DNA from: Candidatus Iainarchaeum sp.
GTDB lineage: Archaea; Iainarchaeota; Iainarchaeia; Iainarchaeales; JAAZKV01
Length of the DNA stretch: 34,930 nucleotides
Reading direction: 5' to 3'
NCBI GenBank assembly: GCA_028690725.1
Contig: JAQVAR010000002.1
Span: 1 to 34,930 of the forward strand
Shown here: positions 1 through 7,635 of the stretch, one piece after another
Numbering within the stretch: the stretch's first letter is position 1
Layout: every line of letters begins with the position of its first letter
The notes under the pieces: generated by a model
Told to the model about the DNA's origin: nothing
The model's input: the letters and a program-made list of their open reading frames with translations, nothing else
Database searches by the model: none
Made by a program: the position numbers and the translations under genes

Positions 1-14
1 TAAAAAACAATACT

Positions 15-22
15 AAAAAAAA
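15..22 (-). terminator. Oligo-T terminator of tRNA-Gln
   Basis: Eight consecutive T residues on the minus strand follow the discriminator base of tRNA-Gln directly. Oligo-T runs are the usual archaeal transcription termination signal. No hairpin is needed and none is seen. Confidence 0.5.
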
Positions 23-163
23 TAGCCCCGCAGAGATTCGAACTCCGGTCTCAGGCTTACTACACCAATACCCATTGAGTGCGTAGCACAAAATAGTGCT
101 TCGTACCCACCAGGCGAAACTGGTGCCAAAGGCCTGCATCCTTAGCCACTAGACGACGGGGCT
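23..163 (-). tRNA. tRNA-Gln(UUG) with a 68-nt intron
   Basis: The minus strand folds as a complete cloverleaf. The acceptor stem is AGCCCCG/CGGGGCT with discriminator A at 23. The D arm is GTCT/GGAT, the anticodon stem CAGGC/GCCTG, and the T arm has a TTCGAAT loop. The mature anticodon loop reads CTTTGGA, so the anticodon is UUG (127-129) and the amino acid is Gln. An intron at 58-125 lies after position 37, the canonical archaeal site. The mature length is 73 nt and CCA is not encoded. GatCAB is encoded nearby, but whether Gln-tRNA is made by it, by GatDE or by GlnRS cannot be told from this window. Confidence 0.93.
58..125 (-). other. tRNA-Gln intron (68 nt, structured)
   Basis: This segment separates positions 37 and 38 of tRNA-Gln. 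It is much longer than the 17-nt intron in tRNA-Ile nearby and folds well. A perfect 6-bp hairpin CACCAG/CTGGTG sits at its 5' end, followed by a hairpin of about 11 bp built on GCAC/GTGC. No C/D-box motifs (TGATGA, CTGA) were seen, so a guide-RNA role is not supported. The 3' end reads GTAGTA before the exon, similar to the TAGTA end of the tRNA-Ile intron, as expected for bulge-helix-bulge splicing. Confidence 0.85.
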
Positions 164-205
164 GAACGGCTTGCTCCGTTCAAACGCGGGCACCTTCGGT
201 AGCCC
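164..205 (-). other. GC-rich double-hairpin leader next to tRNA-Gln
   Basis: Two hairpins lie directly upstream of the tRNA in its direction of transcription. One is a perfect 6-bp stem GAACGG/CCGTTC with a 6-nt loop (164-181), touching the tRNA 5' end. The other is GGGC-ACC/GGT-GCCC with one bulge and a 3-nt loop (188-205). The GC content is far above that of the surroundings, which in such an AT-rich genome usually marks structured RNA. It may be a pre-tRNA leader or a separate small RNA; no family was recognised. Confidence 0.4.
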
Positions 206-251
206 ATTATGAACTTAACAAAATTAGCTTCAACAAAATTTAAAAATGCTC

Positions 252-1466
252 TCACTTGCTTATTTTAACTTCTTCAATTTTGTTTTGAGATGCTTTTGTT
301 ATCTCAAATTTTATATTATTAAAGTTAAACTTTTTACCTTTTTTTGGAAAATAATCAATTTTTTCTAACAAAAAACCAGCAATAGTATTAAATTTTTTGC
401 TAGAAAGATTCAAATTTAGTTCTTTATTAATTGTTTCCAATTCTGTACCACCCTCAACAATAATTGTTTTTTCATTAATAATCTTCATATCGTATTCATC
501 ATCTTTTGATTCAGTTATTTCACCAACCAATTCTTCTAAAATATCTTCTAATGTAATTAATCCTTGTATCCCACCATATTCCCCAACAACTATAGCAATA
601 TGAATTTTTTTTTCTTGGAACTTTTTTAAAAGAGAACCAATTTTTTTAGAAGATGGAATAAAAAGGGCCGATTCCATTAAAGAAGATACTTTAACATCCA
701 ATTTTCTATTAATAAATTTTAAGGCACTACGAACATTAAAAATACCAATAATCATATCAGTCTTAATATCATAAACAGGAATTTTTGAATAAGGAGTTGT
801 TTTCAAAAAATTTTTTAATTGATTCAAAGTTTTGTCTTTTTCAACAACAATCATTTCCATCCTAGGAGTCATTACTTGTTCAACACTTAAATCATCTAAT
901 CTAAAAACATTTTGAATCATTTCTTTTTCTTCTTCATCAATGGCCCCTTCTTTATGACCTAATGCAATAACCATTCTTATTTCTTCTTCAGTAAGAATAT
1001 CATTTGAATGAACTCCAACAAAAATTTTTGTTATTTTTTCTAAAAACCAAGTAATAGGCGATAATAAAAAAACAATCCAAGAAAGAATTGGTGCTATAAA
1101 AAGAATAAATTTTGTAGAATTTTTTGCAGCAAAACTTTTTGGAGTGATTTCACCAAAAATGAGTATTAATAAAGTCATTATAAAAGTTGAAACTGCAATA
1201 CCAATATTTTCGGGAAATATTTGTAACATTATTGAAGCAGCAATTGATGCAGCACCAATATTTACAACATTATTCATGACAAGAATAGTAATCAAAACCT
1301 TGTTTTGTTTTCTTTTTAATTCTTGCAACAAAATAGCATTAACCATTTTCTTCTTAACAAGTTTTTCTACTTTAAATCTATTAACAGAATAAAAAGCTGT
1401 TTCAGTAGCTGAAAATAAAGCAGATAAAATTAACAAAAAAAATAAAATTACTATTTGAATTAACAT
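252..1466 (-). CDS. CNNM/CorC-like membrane protein (DUF21 + CBS pair)
   Basis: This encodes a membrane protein of the CNNM/CorC (HlyC, UPF0053) family, linked to Mg2+ or other cation export. Hydrophobic helices make up about the first 150 residues, opening with the family signature S-A-x-E-T-A-F. A cytosolic CBS pair follows (about 190-320, with MTPRMEM and ITLEDILEELVGEI), then a C-terminal CorC_HlyC domain (about 330-404). ATG at 1466 is preferred. A TTG three codons earlier (1475) is possible but has no better ribosome site. The length of about 404 residues is normal for the family. It is monocistronic, between two tRNA genes. The family is certain; the substrate is inferred. Confidence 0.9.
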   Translation of the reverse strand: MLIQIVILFFLLILSALFSATETAFYSVNRFKVEKLVKKKMVNAILLQELKRKQNKVLITILVMNNVVNIGAASIAASIMLQIFPENIGIAVSTFIMTLLILIFGEITPKSFAAKNSTKFILFIAPILSWIVFLLSPITWFLEKITKIFVGVHSNDILTEEEIRMVIALGHKEGAIDEEEKEMIQNVFRLDDLSVEQVMTPRMEMIVVEKDKTLNQLKNFLKTTPYSKIPVYDIKTDMIIGIFNVRSALKFINRKLDVKVSSLMESALFIPSSKKIGSLLKKFQEKKIHIAIVVGEYGGIQGLITLEDILEELVGEITESKDDEYDMKIINEKTIIVEGGTELETINKELNLNLSSKKFNTIAGFLLEKIDYFPKKGKKFNFNNIKFEITKASQNKIEEVKISK

Positions 1467-1581
1467 ATAAAACAACTAAAAGAAAGCTAGTTATTAAGTA
1501 TTTTAAAGCTTTTCTAATGCAAATTTTATTGAAGAATAGCAAAGCAAATCTTTAATTAAATTATTGGAAAAAATTATTTTT

Positions 1582-1670
1582 GGGCGGGTAGCTTAGTGGT
1601 GGAGCACTCGACTGATATCGTTAAAACGATAGTAATCGAGCGGTCACGAGTTCAAGTCTCGTCCTGCCCA
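1582..1670 (+). tRNA. tRNA-Ile(GAU) with a 17-nt intron
   Basis: The cloverleaf has acceptor GGGCGGG/CCTGCCC with discriminator A at 1670, a D arm containing AGTGGTGGA, anticodon stem CTCGA/TCGAG and T loop TTCAAGT. Removing 1618-1634 leaves the anticodon loop CTGATAA, so the anticodon is GAU. The intron follows position 37 and contains an ATCG/CGAT hairpin. The mature length is 72 nt without encoded CCA. It is the only RNA gene between the CorC-like gene and the membrane protein that follows. Confidence 0.93.
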
Positions 1671-1736
1671 TTTTAATTCCAAAATTAAAATTGCAAAAGT
1701 ATAATAACTAATTTTGACTAATTTTAATGATAAAAA

Positions 1737-2330
1737 ATGATTGAAAATAATTTAGTTTGGATCCCTTTTATTCTACTAAGTTATTTTTTACTTGGTTTTT
1801 TATTAAAATTTGCTGACGCTAGTTTTGACGATAAATTATTCTCAAAAAAAAAATCTTTTTTTATAATGTTAATAGTTGCCGTTTTTTCAGCAATTTTAAT
1901 GTATTTGTCAGATGAAACAAAAATAATTTTTATTGCATTTATTATTGGATTGGTATTAGCAAAAAAAATTGATAATTATGCTTTTATCACAGCAGCATTT
2001 ATTTGTTTTACAATATTTTTTATTGTTGGAGGAACAATTGACATAATTTATTTCAACATAGAAATTTTTACAATATTATTTGTAGCAATTTTGTTAGAAG
2101 AAAAAATAAATTATAAAAAAGATAAATGGTTTAAAACAAAAAAAGGAAAATTATTTAGTTTTATTTTTGAATACGGAGTAATGGTAAAATTATCGGGATT
2201 TGTAGCATTTGTTATATTAAGTTATAATCCATTGTATTTTTTTGCAATAATATTATTTGACTTAGGATATGATTTAATGATATTGATAACACATAAAAAG
2301 CTTGGGAAAAAAATATTGTGGAACAGTTAA
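1737..2330 (+). CDS. Polytopic membrane protein, function unknown
   Basis: This 197-residue integral membrane protein has about six or seven hydrophobic helices (near 6-25, 41-58, 63-76, 80-98, 104-120 and 148-187). Charged loops include a lysine-rich stretch near 123-138. Conserved-looking acidic residues sit at the first helix-loop boundary (KFADASFDD) and in the last helix (FDLGYD). No enzyme signature was recognised. It starts with ATG and stands alone on the plus strand, converging with the histidine-phosphatase-like gene. There is no clear Shine-Dalgarno site; an AT-rich promoter-like stretch lies upstream. Confidence 0.75.
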   Translation: MIENNLVWIPFILLSYFLLGFLLKFADASFDDKLFSKKKSFFIMLIVAVFSAILMYLSDETKIIFIAFIIGLVLAKKIDNYAFITAAFICFTIFFIVGGTIDIIYFNIEIFTILFVAILLEEKINYKKDKWFKTKKGKLFSFIFEYGVMVKLSGFVAFVILSYNPLYFFAIILFDLGYDLMILITHKKLGKKILWNS

Positions 2331-2343
2331 AAGAAAAAAAAAA

Positions 2344-2916
2344 TCAATTTTTTTCAAAATTTAAAACATATTCCTTATATGTTGAAGGATCACTTTCAAT
2401 CAATTCTGTTTCTTTTTTATTTAATCCTTCCAAATATTCCCTTATTATTCTTAATGAATTATTATGAGCACAAATTAAAACATTACAATTGTTTAATTGT
2501 AAAAATTTTATTAAATCATTCATAAATGAAAAAACCCTTTTCGAAACATCATGCAAATTTTCACCGTTTGGAATATTTGCATAATAAGAACGATGCACTT
2601 CATCATATTTTTCTGGAAAAAAATTTTTAAATAATTTTTTTTCATGACCAGAAAAAATCCCATAATTTCTTTCCCTCAAACGATGATCAATAATTATTTT
2701 TATTCCAACATGTTTTTTTGCAACTTCAAGCAAAGCCTGTTTACCCCTTAATTGATCAGAACAAAAAGCAAAATCAATTTTTTCTTTAGAAAGTGTTTTA
2801 GCAACCTCTCTAGCATTAAAAAATCCTTTTTCACTTAAAGGCAGATTTAACCAACCCAAAAAAATTTTTTCATTTGTTTTAACTTCTCCAGCCCTAAACA
2901 AAAATATCTTTTGCAT
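2344..2916 (-). CDS. Histidine-phosphatase-fold protein lacking the catalytic His
   Basis: This 190-residue protein has the phosphoglycerate-mutase/histidine-phosphatase fold, but its N-terminal RHG signature reads R8-A9-G10-E11. The phospho-accepting His is Ala, encoded by GCT. Other active-site positions remain: an Arg in SDQLRGKQ (about 57), the LRERNYG acidic loop (Glu82) and the second His in CAHNNSLR (H151). By family knowledge the first His is essential for phosphoryl transfer, so this is probably a pseudoenzyme, perhaps a phosphate-ester binding or regulatory protein. The start is ATG. The frame is intact with no sign of decay. Confidence 0.8.
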   Translation of the reverse strand: MQKIFLFRAGEVKTNEKIFLGWLNLPLSEKGFFNAREVAKTLSKEKIDFAFCSDQLRGKQALLEVAKKHVGIKIIIDHRLRERNYGIFSGHEKKLFKNFFPEKYDEVHRSYYANIPNGENLHDVSKRVFSFMNDLIKFLQLNNCNVLICAHNNSLRIIREYLEGLNKKETELIESDPSTYKEYVLNFEKN

Positions 2917-2964
2917 AATAATAATATGTTGTTATAGTTTAAAATCCTTTATTTTAAACAATTA

Positions 2965-3501
2965 TTACAATCCAAGTTCTTCTTCCCAAACAGAAACAAA
3001 ATTATCAACCATTGAATCTAAAAACGATTTTTTATAAACAATCAAATGTTCCAAAATTGGTTCTTTGTTAACAATAGAATAAAAGGTTTTTTCACCAATA
3101 TTTTTTTCAATAACTAAACCAGCAGAAATAATTTTTTTTAAATGAAAATTTACTATTGTTTTTGAAAGACTTGTTTCTTTAGAAATGTTATTTAAAGTTG
3201 ATCTTCTTTTTTCTAATAAAAAAATAAGTATTTTTCTCACTTGTTTTTGTCTTAATAAATTCATTATTTTCGAATCAACCGTTTTTTCTTGTAATGAATA
3301 AAAACGAGAAAATTTTCCCTCTTTTTCTTCTCTAATATAATTTTTTCTTTTTAAATAATCTAAATGATATTGAATTACCCCATTAACAAAACCAACTCTC
3401 CTTTGAATTTCTCTAAAATGCAAACCCGGATTTTTTATAATAATAGAATATATTTTGTCCCTTGGTGAAATAACCATTTCTTCTTCAATTTTTTTTTTCA
3501 T
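2965..3501 (-). CDS. Double winged-helix transcriptional regulator
   Basis: This protein of about 178 residues has two consecutive winged helix-turn-helix domains. The first has GLHFREIQRRVGFVNGVIQYH followed by a basic wing. The second has STLNNISKETSLSKTIVNFH. Tandem ArsR/MarR-like domains of this type are common in archaeal one-component regulators. The open frame extends upstream to a GTG at 3543, but that would overlap the preceding gene by about 30 nt. The ATG at 3501, 11 nt after the neighbour's stop, is preferred. It is co-transcribed with the small membrane protein upstream, suggesting a membrane sensor/regulator pair. Target genes are unknown; autoregulation through the dyad at 3929-3942 is possible. 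Confidence 0.85.
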   Translation of the reverse strand: MKKKIEEEMVISPRDKIYSIIIKNPGLHFREIQRRVGFVNGVIQYHLDYLKRKNYIREEKEGKFSRFYSLQEKTVDSKIMNLLRQKQVRKILIFLLEKRRSTLNNISKETSLSKTIVNFHLKKIISAGLVIEKNIGEKTFYSIVNKEPILEHLIVYKKSFLDSMVDNFVSVWEEELGL

Positions 3502-3511
3502 TTTCAACCAG

Positions 3512-3877
3512 CTATTTTTTGAATAATGCAATAAACAAAGCACTGATTATTATTAAATCAAAAACCCCTTGAACAGCAGGATTCATAAAAACCCCTGGAG
3601 AAAAATAAAAATCTATTAAATTAAGAAAACTCTGAAAAAAAATAAAACTAAATGCTATAAAAACAAGTAATAATCTTTTAGAATTTTTTTTTCTAAAAGA
3701 AAGAAAAGCAATTAGCAAAATAATTGATGAAAATATAATAACTAACCAAACAACAATTGGATTGATTATTTGTGCTACTTCAACTGGAAATCTTAAAAAA
3801 CCCCATGGTTTTGCAAAAACATTTTGCAAAAAAAACAAGACAAATAAAAAAACTGTTATTATTTTAAAATTATTCAA
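3512..3877 (-). CDS. Small membrane protein paired with a regulator
   Basis: This 121-residue protein has an N-terminal signal-like helix (residues 5-22, ending VFA before KPW) and three further membrane helices (about 37-60, 70-88 and 102-119). No family was recognised. The start is TTG at 3877, supported by a GGTGTGGTGA ribosome-binding site a few bases upstream; no ATG is available near the N-terminus. It directly precedes the double winged-helix gene on the same strand. Archaeal regulators are often encoded with a membrane partner, so a sensing or anti-regulator role is a reasonable inference. Confidence 0.75.
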   Translation of the reverse strand: MNNFKIITVFLFVLFFLQNVFAKPWGFLRFPVEVAQIINPIVVWLVIIFSSIILLIAFLSFRKKNSKRLLLVFIAFSFIFFQSFLNLIDFYFSPGVFMNPAVQGVFDLIIISALFIALFKK

Positions 3878-3928
3878 TTATAATCACCACACCAACAATA
3901 AAATAATGCACAACCAATATAATAATTT

Positions 3929-3942
3929 GTTGTACGAACAAC
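3929..3942 (-). promoter_or_regulatory. Dyad upstream of the membrane protein/regulator pair
   Basis: GTTGT and ACAAC form perfect 5-bp arms separated by 4 nt. The dyad lies about 50 nt upstream of the TTG start at 3877 and next to a TATA-like AT stretch (about 3917-3928, minus strand). The position, touching the BRE/TATA region, suits an operator for a winged-helix dimer encoded by the same operon. This is inference from position and symmetry only. Confidence 0.3.
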
Positions 3943-4004
3943 GAAAGGACAAAATATTGTTTTTTTATTGCTTATAAATCATTTTTGGTACAAAATTAAC
4001 AATA

Positions 4005-4300
4005 TCAACAAACAATTTTTAAAAATAATTTTCTTTCTCTAGGGCCATCAAACTCTGAAAAAAAATTCAATTTCATTCTCATTAAATTTCGCGATGATAT
4101 ACCCCCAAACACCAACCAAAGATAAAATGAACTTATTAGCAAAAACATATCCCTCTTTTTTTAGAGAATTTTTTCTTTTAACAATACAAAAAACATATTC
4201 CAGAACAAATTTTTGATTTTGAAACGATTTTTTGAACTTCATTTGTAATATCAATTAATTCGTTTTTTTTACTTGTTTTTATTTGTATTTCTTCTAACAT
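4005..4300 (-). pseudogene. Decayed YjbQ-family (UPF0047) gene
   Basis: Three reading frames together recreate a shortened YjbQ protein. From ATG 4300 the frame encodes 40 residues ending GICFLYC before TAA, matching the family N-terminus (IKTxxxNELIDITNEV, then SGICFxYC). The region expected next (PHTTAG and the acidic/His segment) is missing. A second frame supplies LSLVG and FNENEIE. A third frame, shifted at an 8-T run, supplies FFSEFDGPRERK and the C-terminus, stopping at 4007-4005. About 296 nt remain of roughly 400 expected. The start lies 1 nt after the gatB stop, so it was once a distal cistron of gatCAB. An open frame at 4254-4048 is part of this wreck, not a gene. Confidence 0.85.
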
Positions 4301-4301
4301 T

Positions 4302-5729
4302 CTACTCACTAATTTTTTGTTTTAATTTTTCTAAAACTTCTTCTATTCTTGCAGAACCTTTTGTTTCTCTCATTACCAAACCAGCTAAAAAATTAATTAC
4401 TTTGTTATTACCTTTTTTATAATCAAGAACAGCATTATTATTTTTCTCTAAAACATTATTAATTATTGATTCCAAATCAATTTCTTTTATTAATAACCCA
4501 TTTTTTTCTAAGTATTCTTTTGGAGGAGTATTATCTCCAGAAATATAATTTATTAATGATTGTTTAACATTTTTGTCAGAAACTTTTCCATTTTTAATTA
4601 ATAAAATAAGTTCTTGTAAATCATTAATCTTGATTTTAACTTGATTTAATTTTAATGAATCATGATTTAAAATTGAAAGTAATTCTCTTGTTAATAAATT
4701 TGAAGTTATTTTTGCATCAACTTTTTTTTGCATTAATTCTTCAAATAATTTACTTAAATCAAAATTGTTACAAAGAACATTAGATTCATATTCATTTAAA
4801 TTGTACTCACTAACAAACCTTTGTATTTTTTGTTGCGGAAGTTCAGGCATTTCATTTCTTATTTTTTCTATTTGTTTATTATTCAAAAAAACTTTTACTA
4901 GATCAGGATCAAAAATATAACCATAATCTTCTTCAGTTTCTTTTTTTCTTGCTTCCACTGTTTGCCCAGTATCAGCATTGAAAAGCCTTGTACATTGTTC
5001 TATTTTGTTTCCAACTTTTTCTTGTTGTTTTTGTCTTGCTAACTCAAAAGCAAGTGCTTTTTCTGCAGCTTGAAAACCAGAAACATTTTTTATTTCTACT
5101 CTGTTACCACCATTAATTGAAATATTACAATCTGCTTTCATTGTCATATTTGGCATTAAAACATTTAAATAAGAAAGAATTGTTTCAAGTTGATTTAAAA
5201 ATCCTCTTGCTTCTAATGGAGAAGAAAAGTCTGGTTCAGTAACAATTTCTAATAATGGAAACCCACTTCTATTATAATCAATTAAAGAATAATTACTTTT
5301 CCCTAATCCTTGCGGATGAATTAATGCAGCAGGATCAAGTTCTAAATGAGCTCTTCGTATTCTAACTTTCTTTTCACCCAATTTAATAAAACCATTTTCT
5401 GCAACAGGAACTTCATATTGAGTAATTTGATAATTTGCACTCATATCAGGATAAAAATATGTTTTTCTAGAAAAAAAGAAATTATTATTTATTTTACAAT
5501 TAAGAGCTAAACCAACTTTTATTGCGTGTTCAACTGCTTTTGCATTTAACACAGGTTTGCTTCCAGGGTGTGCTAAACAAACTGGGCAAGTAACAGAATT
5601 TGGTTCTGCATTAATAATGTCTGTTGAACAAGAACAAAACAATTTTGATTTTGTATTTAAATAAACATGAATTTCTAACCCAATCATTACACTCGTCATT
5701 TTTTTATTTGGATTGTTTGTTTCATTCAT
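4302..5729 (-). CDS. gatB: Asp-tRNA(Asn)/Glu-tRNA(Gln) amidotransferase subunit B
   Basis: GatB activates misacylated Asp-tRNA(Asn) or Glu-tRNA(Gln) for amidation in the GatCAB complex. The 475-residue protein has the GLEIHVYL signature (17-24), the zinc Cys set C32/C34/C48/C51, the YFYPDMSANYQITQYE segment, the MKADCNIS segment and a C-terminal YqeY-like helical tail, as expected for full length. The ATG at 5729 has GGTGA upstream (CTGGTGAAGATAAA). It follows gatA by about 70 nt on the same strand and is the last intact gene of gatCAB. Confidence 0.97.
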   Translation of the reverse strand: MNETNNPNKKMTSVMIGLEIHVYLNTKSKLFCSCSTDIINAEPNSVTCPVCLAHPGSKPVLNAKAVEHAIKVGLALNCKINNNFFFSRKTYFYPDMSANYQITQYEVPVAENGFIKLGEKKVRIRRAHLELDPAALIHPQGLGKSNYSLIDYNRSGFPLLEIVTEPDFSSPLEARGFLNQLETILSYLNVLMPNMTMKADCNISINGGNRVEIKNVSGFQAAEKALAFELARQKQQEKVGNKIEQCTRLFNADTGQTVEARKKETEEDYGYIFDPDLVKVFLNNKQIEKIRNEMPELPQQKIQRFVSEYNLNEYESNVLCNNFDLSKLFEELMQKKVDAKITSNLLTRELLSILNHDSLKLNQVKIKINDLQELILLIKNGKVSDKNVKQSLINYISGDNTPPKEYLEKNGLLIKEIDLESIINNVLEKNNNAVLDYKKGNNKVINFLAGLVMRETKGSARIEEVLEKLKQKISE

Positions 5730-5801
5730 TTTATCTTCACCAGCCGAGTAAAATCAATAATTTCATTCATATCAGAAACTTTTGCTTTTTTGTAAATAAT
5801 T

Positions 5802-7217
5802 TTACTCAAGTTCCATCACCTTTCCGAAACTATACAATTTTTGTTCTTGTAAATGTGGAGCAATTGCCATTAAACCAACTGGTAACCCTTTTGAAAAACC
5901 AGCATTACAAGAAGAGTGTGGTAAACCGGCAAGATTAGCAGGAATAGTACACAAATCCATTGCAAAATTTTCAAGAGGAGTCATTTTTTCTATTTCACTA
6001 AATTTTGGTGGAACCATAGGCATTGTTGGAGTCAATAATAAATCATATTTTTTGAACTGTTGATTAAATTCATTAATTAATTTTGTTCTCACTCTTAACG
6101 CTTTCAAATAATAAGCATCTCTAAAACCAGACATTCGTGTAAAAGTTCCAAGAATAATTCTCCTTTTTGTTTCTTCTGAAAAATAATTACTCCTTATTTC
6201 TGAAAAATAATCATCAAAATGTTTTCCAACAACATCTCCTTGAACACCATATCTTAAACCAGATAATTTTGCCAAATTTGTTGATGCTTCAGAAGTAGCA
6301 ATAATATAATAAGCGGAAAGCGCATATTCAGAATTCAATGGCAATTCAACTTCTTCAATTTTAACAAATTCTTTTAACTTATCAATTTTTTCCAAAACAA
6401 TTTTTTTTACTTCATCAGAACAATTTTCAAAAAAATTTTTTACAATAGCAATTTTTTGTATTGACCCTTCTTCTATTTCAAATTTTTTTCCAATATTAGT
6501 TGAATCAAAATTATCCTCACCACTAATAACATTCAATAATAATGCTACATCTTCAATATTTCTTCCTATAGAACCAATTTTATCTAAAGAATTAGCATAA
6601 TCAATCAAACCATATCTAGAAACCAAGCCATATGTAGGAGTAATACTTGTTACACCACAAAACGATGATGGACAAGCTATCGAACCACCAGTACTCTCAC
6701 CAATAGAAGCATGATACCTAGAAGTATAAGCAGTAAAAGCAGCTGAACTACCACTACTACCACCACAACTTCTTTCATTATCAAAAGGGTTTTTTGGAAT
6801 TTTTTCAGTATTTGTTGAAAAAGTACCAAAACCAAATTCATCTTGAGTTGTTTTTGCAAGAATAATTGCCCCTTCTTCCCTAGCTTTTTTTATTACAGTA
6901 GCATCAAACAATGGTTTGTAACCTTTTAATATTTTAGAACCGGCTTTTGTTTCTAAATCTTTAACACAAATGGAATCTTTTATTGTTAATGGAACACCAA
7001 ACAATTTTCCTTTACTACTATTTTTTTTTAAATCATTTAATTGTTGTAAAACATTTTTTTCATCATATTCTTCAATATAATTCAATTTTTTGTTTTGAGA
7101 TGCATTTAATTCTAAAATTATTTTGTGAAGATTTTCTTCAACCAATGAAAAATCTTTTTTTGAATTTTCAACAAAAAATTTTAAAGATTCTTTTCTACCC
7201 ACAAAAACCAACTTCAA
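5802..7217 (-). CDS. gatA: Amidotransferase subunit A (amidase)
   Basis: GatA is the glutaminase that supplies ammonia to GatB. The amidase-signature residues are visible: Lys80 in PLTIKDS, the cis-Ser in GGSSGSS (about S155) and the nucleophile Ser179 in ESTGGSIACP. The PTYGLVSRYGLIDYANSLDKIG segment is typical. The length of 471 is normal. The frame opens with TTG at 7217, 4 nt after the gatC stop; a GTG at codon 6 is an alternative and no ATG is near. The Arg usually found after GGSI is Ala here, a minor deviation. It is tightly coupled to gatC. Confidence 0.96.
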   Translation of the reverse strand: MKLVFVGRKESLKFFVENSKKDFSLVEENLHKIILELNASQNKKLNYIEEYDEKNVLQQLNDLKKNSSKGKLFGVPLTIKDSICVKDLETKAGSKILKGYKPLFDATVIKKAREEGAIILAKTTQDEFGFGTFSTNTEKIPKNPFDNERSCGGSSGSSAAFTAYTSRYHASIGESTGGSIACPSSFCGVTSITPTYGLVSRYGLIDYANSLDKIGSIGRNIEDVALLLNVISGEDNFDSTNIGKKFEIEEGSIQKIAIVKNFFENCSDEVKKIVLEKIDKLKEFVKIEEVELPLNSEYALSAYYIIATSEASTNLAKLSGLRYGVQGDVVGKHFDDYFSEIRSNYFSEETKRRIILGTFTRMSGFRDAYYLKALRVRTKLINEFNQQFKKYDLLLTPTMPMVPPKFSEIEKMTPLENFAMDLCTIPANLAGLPHSSCNAGFSKGLPVGLMAIAPHLQEQKLYSFGKVMELE

Positions 7218-7221
7218 ACAA

Positions 7222-7521
7222 TCAAACCACTTTAGGTCCTTTAATATAACCCAAATCTCTTAAATCAATTTTTACATTCTCCAAAGCTTCTTCTTGAGAA
7301 AAACCCTTTTTTGGAATATCTTCCCTCAACTTATTTTTTTGTTCAATTGGTTGAAAAGAAGGTTCTTCTTCAGCAATAATTTCATCTAATTTATTAAACG
7401 CCTTTAATATTATCTCTCTTATTTGAGGAGTAAATTTTTTTAATTCTTCTTCTGTTAATTTTAAGCGTGCATTTTGTGCTACTTTTTGAACTAAAACTTC
7501 ATTTACAACAACATCAACCAT
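7222..7521 (-). CDS. gatC: Amidotransferase subunit C
   Basis: GatC is the small subunit that wraps around GatA and GatB. This 99-residue protein has the expected N-terminal helices (VQKVAQNARLKLTEEELKKF) and the C-terminal LREDIPKKGFSQEEAL segment. It starts with ATG at 7521 and is first in gatC-gatA-gatB. A TATA-like CTTTTAAAAG about 27 nt upstream suggests a leaderless transcript. Confidence 0.93.
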   Translation of the reverse strand: MVDVVVNEVLVQKVAQNARLKLTEEELKKFTPQIREIILKAFNKLDEIIAEEEPSFQPIEQKNKLREDIPKKGFSQEEALENVKIDLRDLGYIKGPKVV

Positions 7522-7543
7522 GAATATAATTAGTTGGAAAAAG

Positions 7544-7553
7544 CTTTTAAAAG
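7544..7553 (-). promoter_or_regulatory. TATA box of the gatCAB operon
   Basis: The minus strand reads CTTTTAAAAG centred about 27 nt before the gatC ATG. This is the archaeal TATA-to-start spacing, so the start codon may be at or near the 5' end of the transcript. No Shine-Dalgarno sequence precedes gatC, in agreement. Confidence 0.45.
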
Positions 7554-7635
7554 TAAGAATTTTGTTTCAAAACAAAAAAAATAATAAAATTAAACAAAAC
7601 AAAAATATTAATTAATAATTAACTTAAAGTAAAAA

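Noticed and set aside
58..125. C/D-box guide RNA inside the tRNA-Gln intron
   Set aside because: No TGATGA or CTGA boxes are present on the intron strand.
164..205. A degenerate tRNA upstream of tRNA-Gln
   Set aside because: Two hairpins are present but no anticodon arm, T loop or acceptor pairing can be made.
252..1475. TTG at 1475 as start of the CorC-like protein
   Set aside because: ATG at 1466 is three codons later and fits the family N-terminus; the TTG adds nothing recognisable.
3502..3543. GTG at 3543 as start of the double winged-helix regulator
   Set aside because: It would overlap the upstream gene by about 30 nt and adds residues outside the domain; ATG at 3501 is better placed.
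4048..4254. A 68-codon open frame on the minus strand downstream of gatB
   Set aside because: It is the middle frame of the decayed yjbQ gene; sequence before and after it continues the same family in the other two frames.
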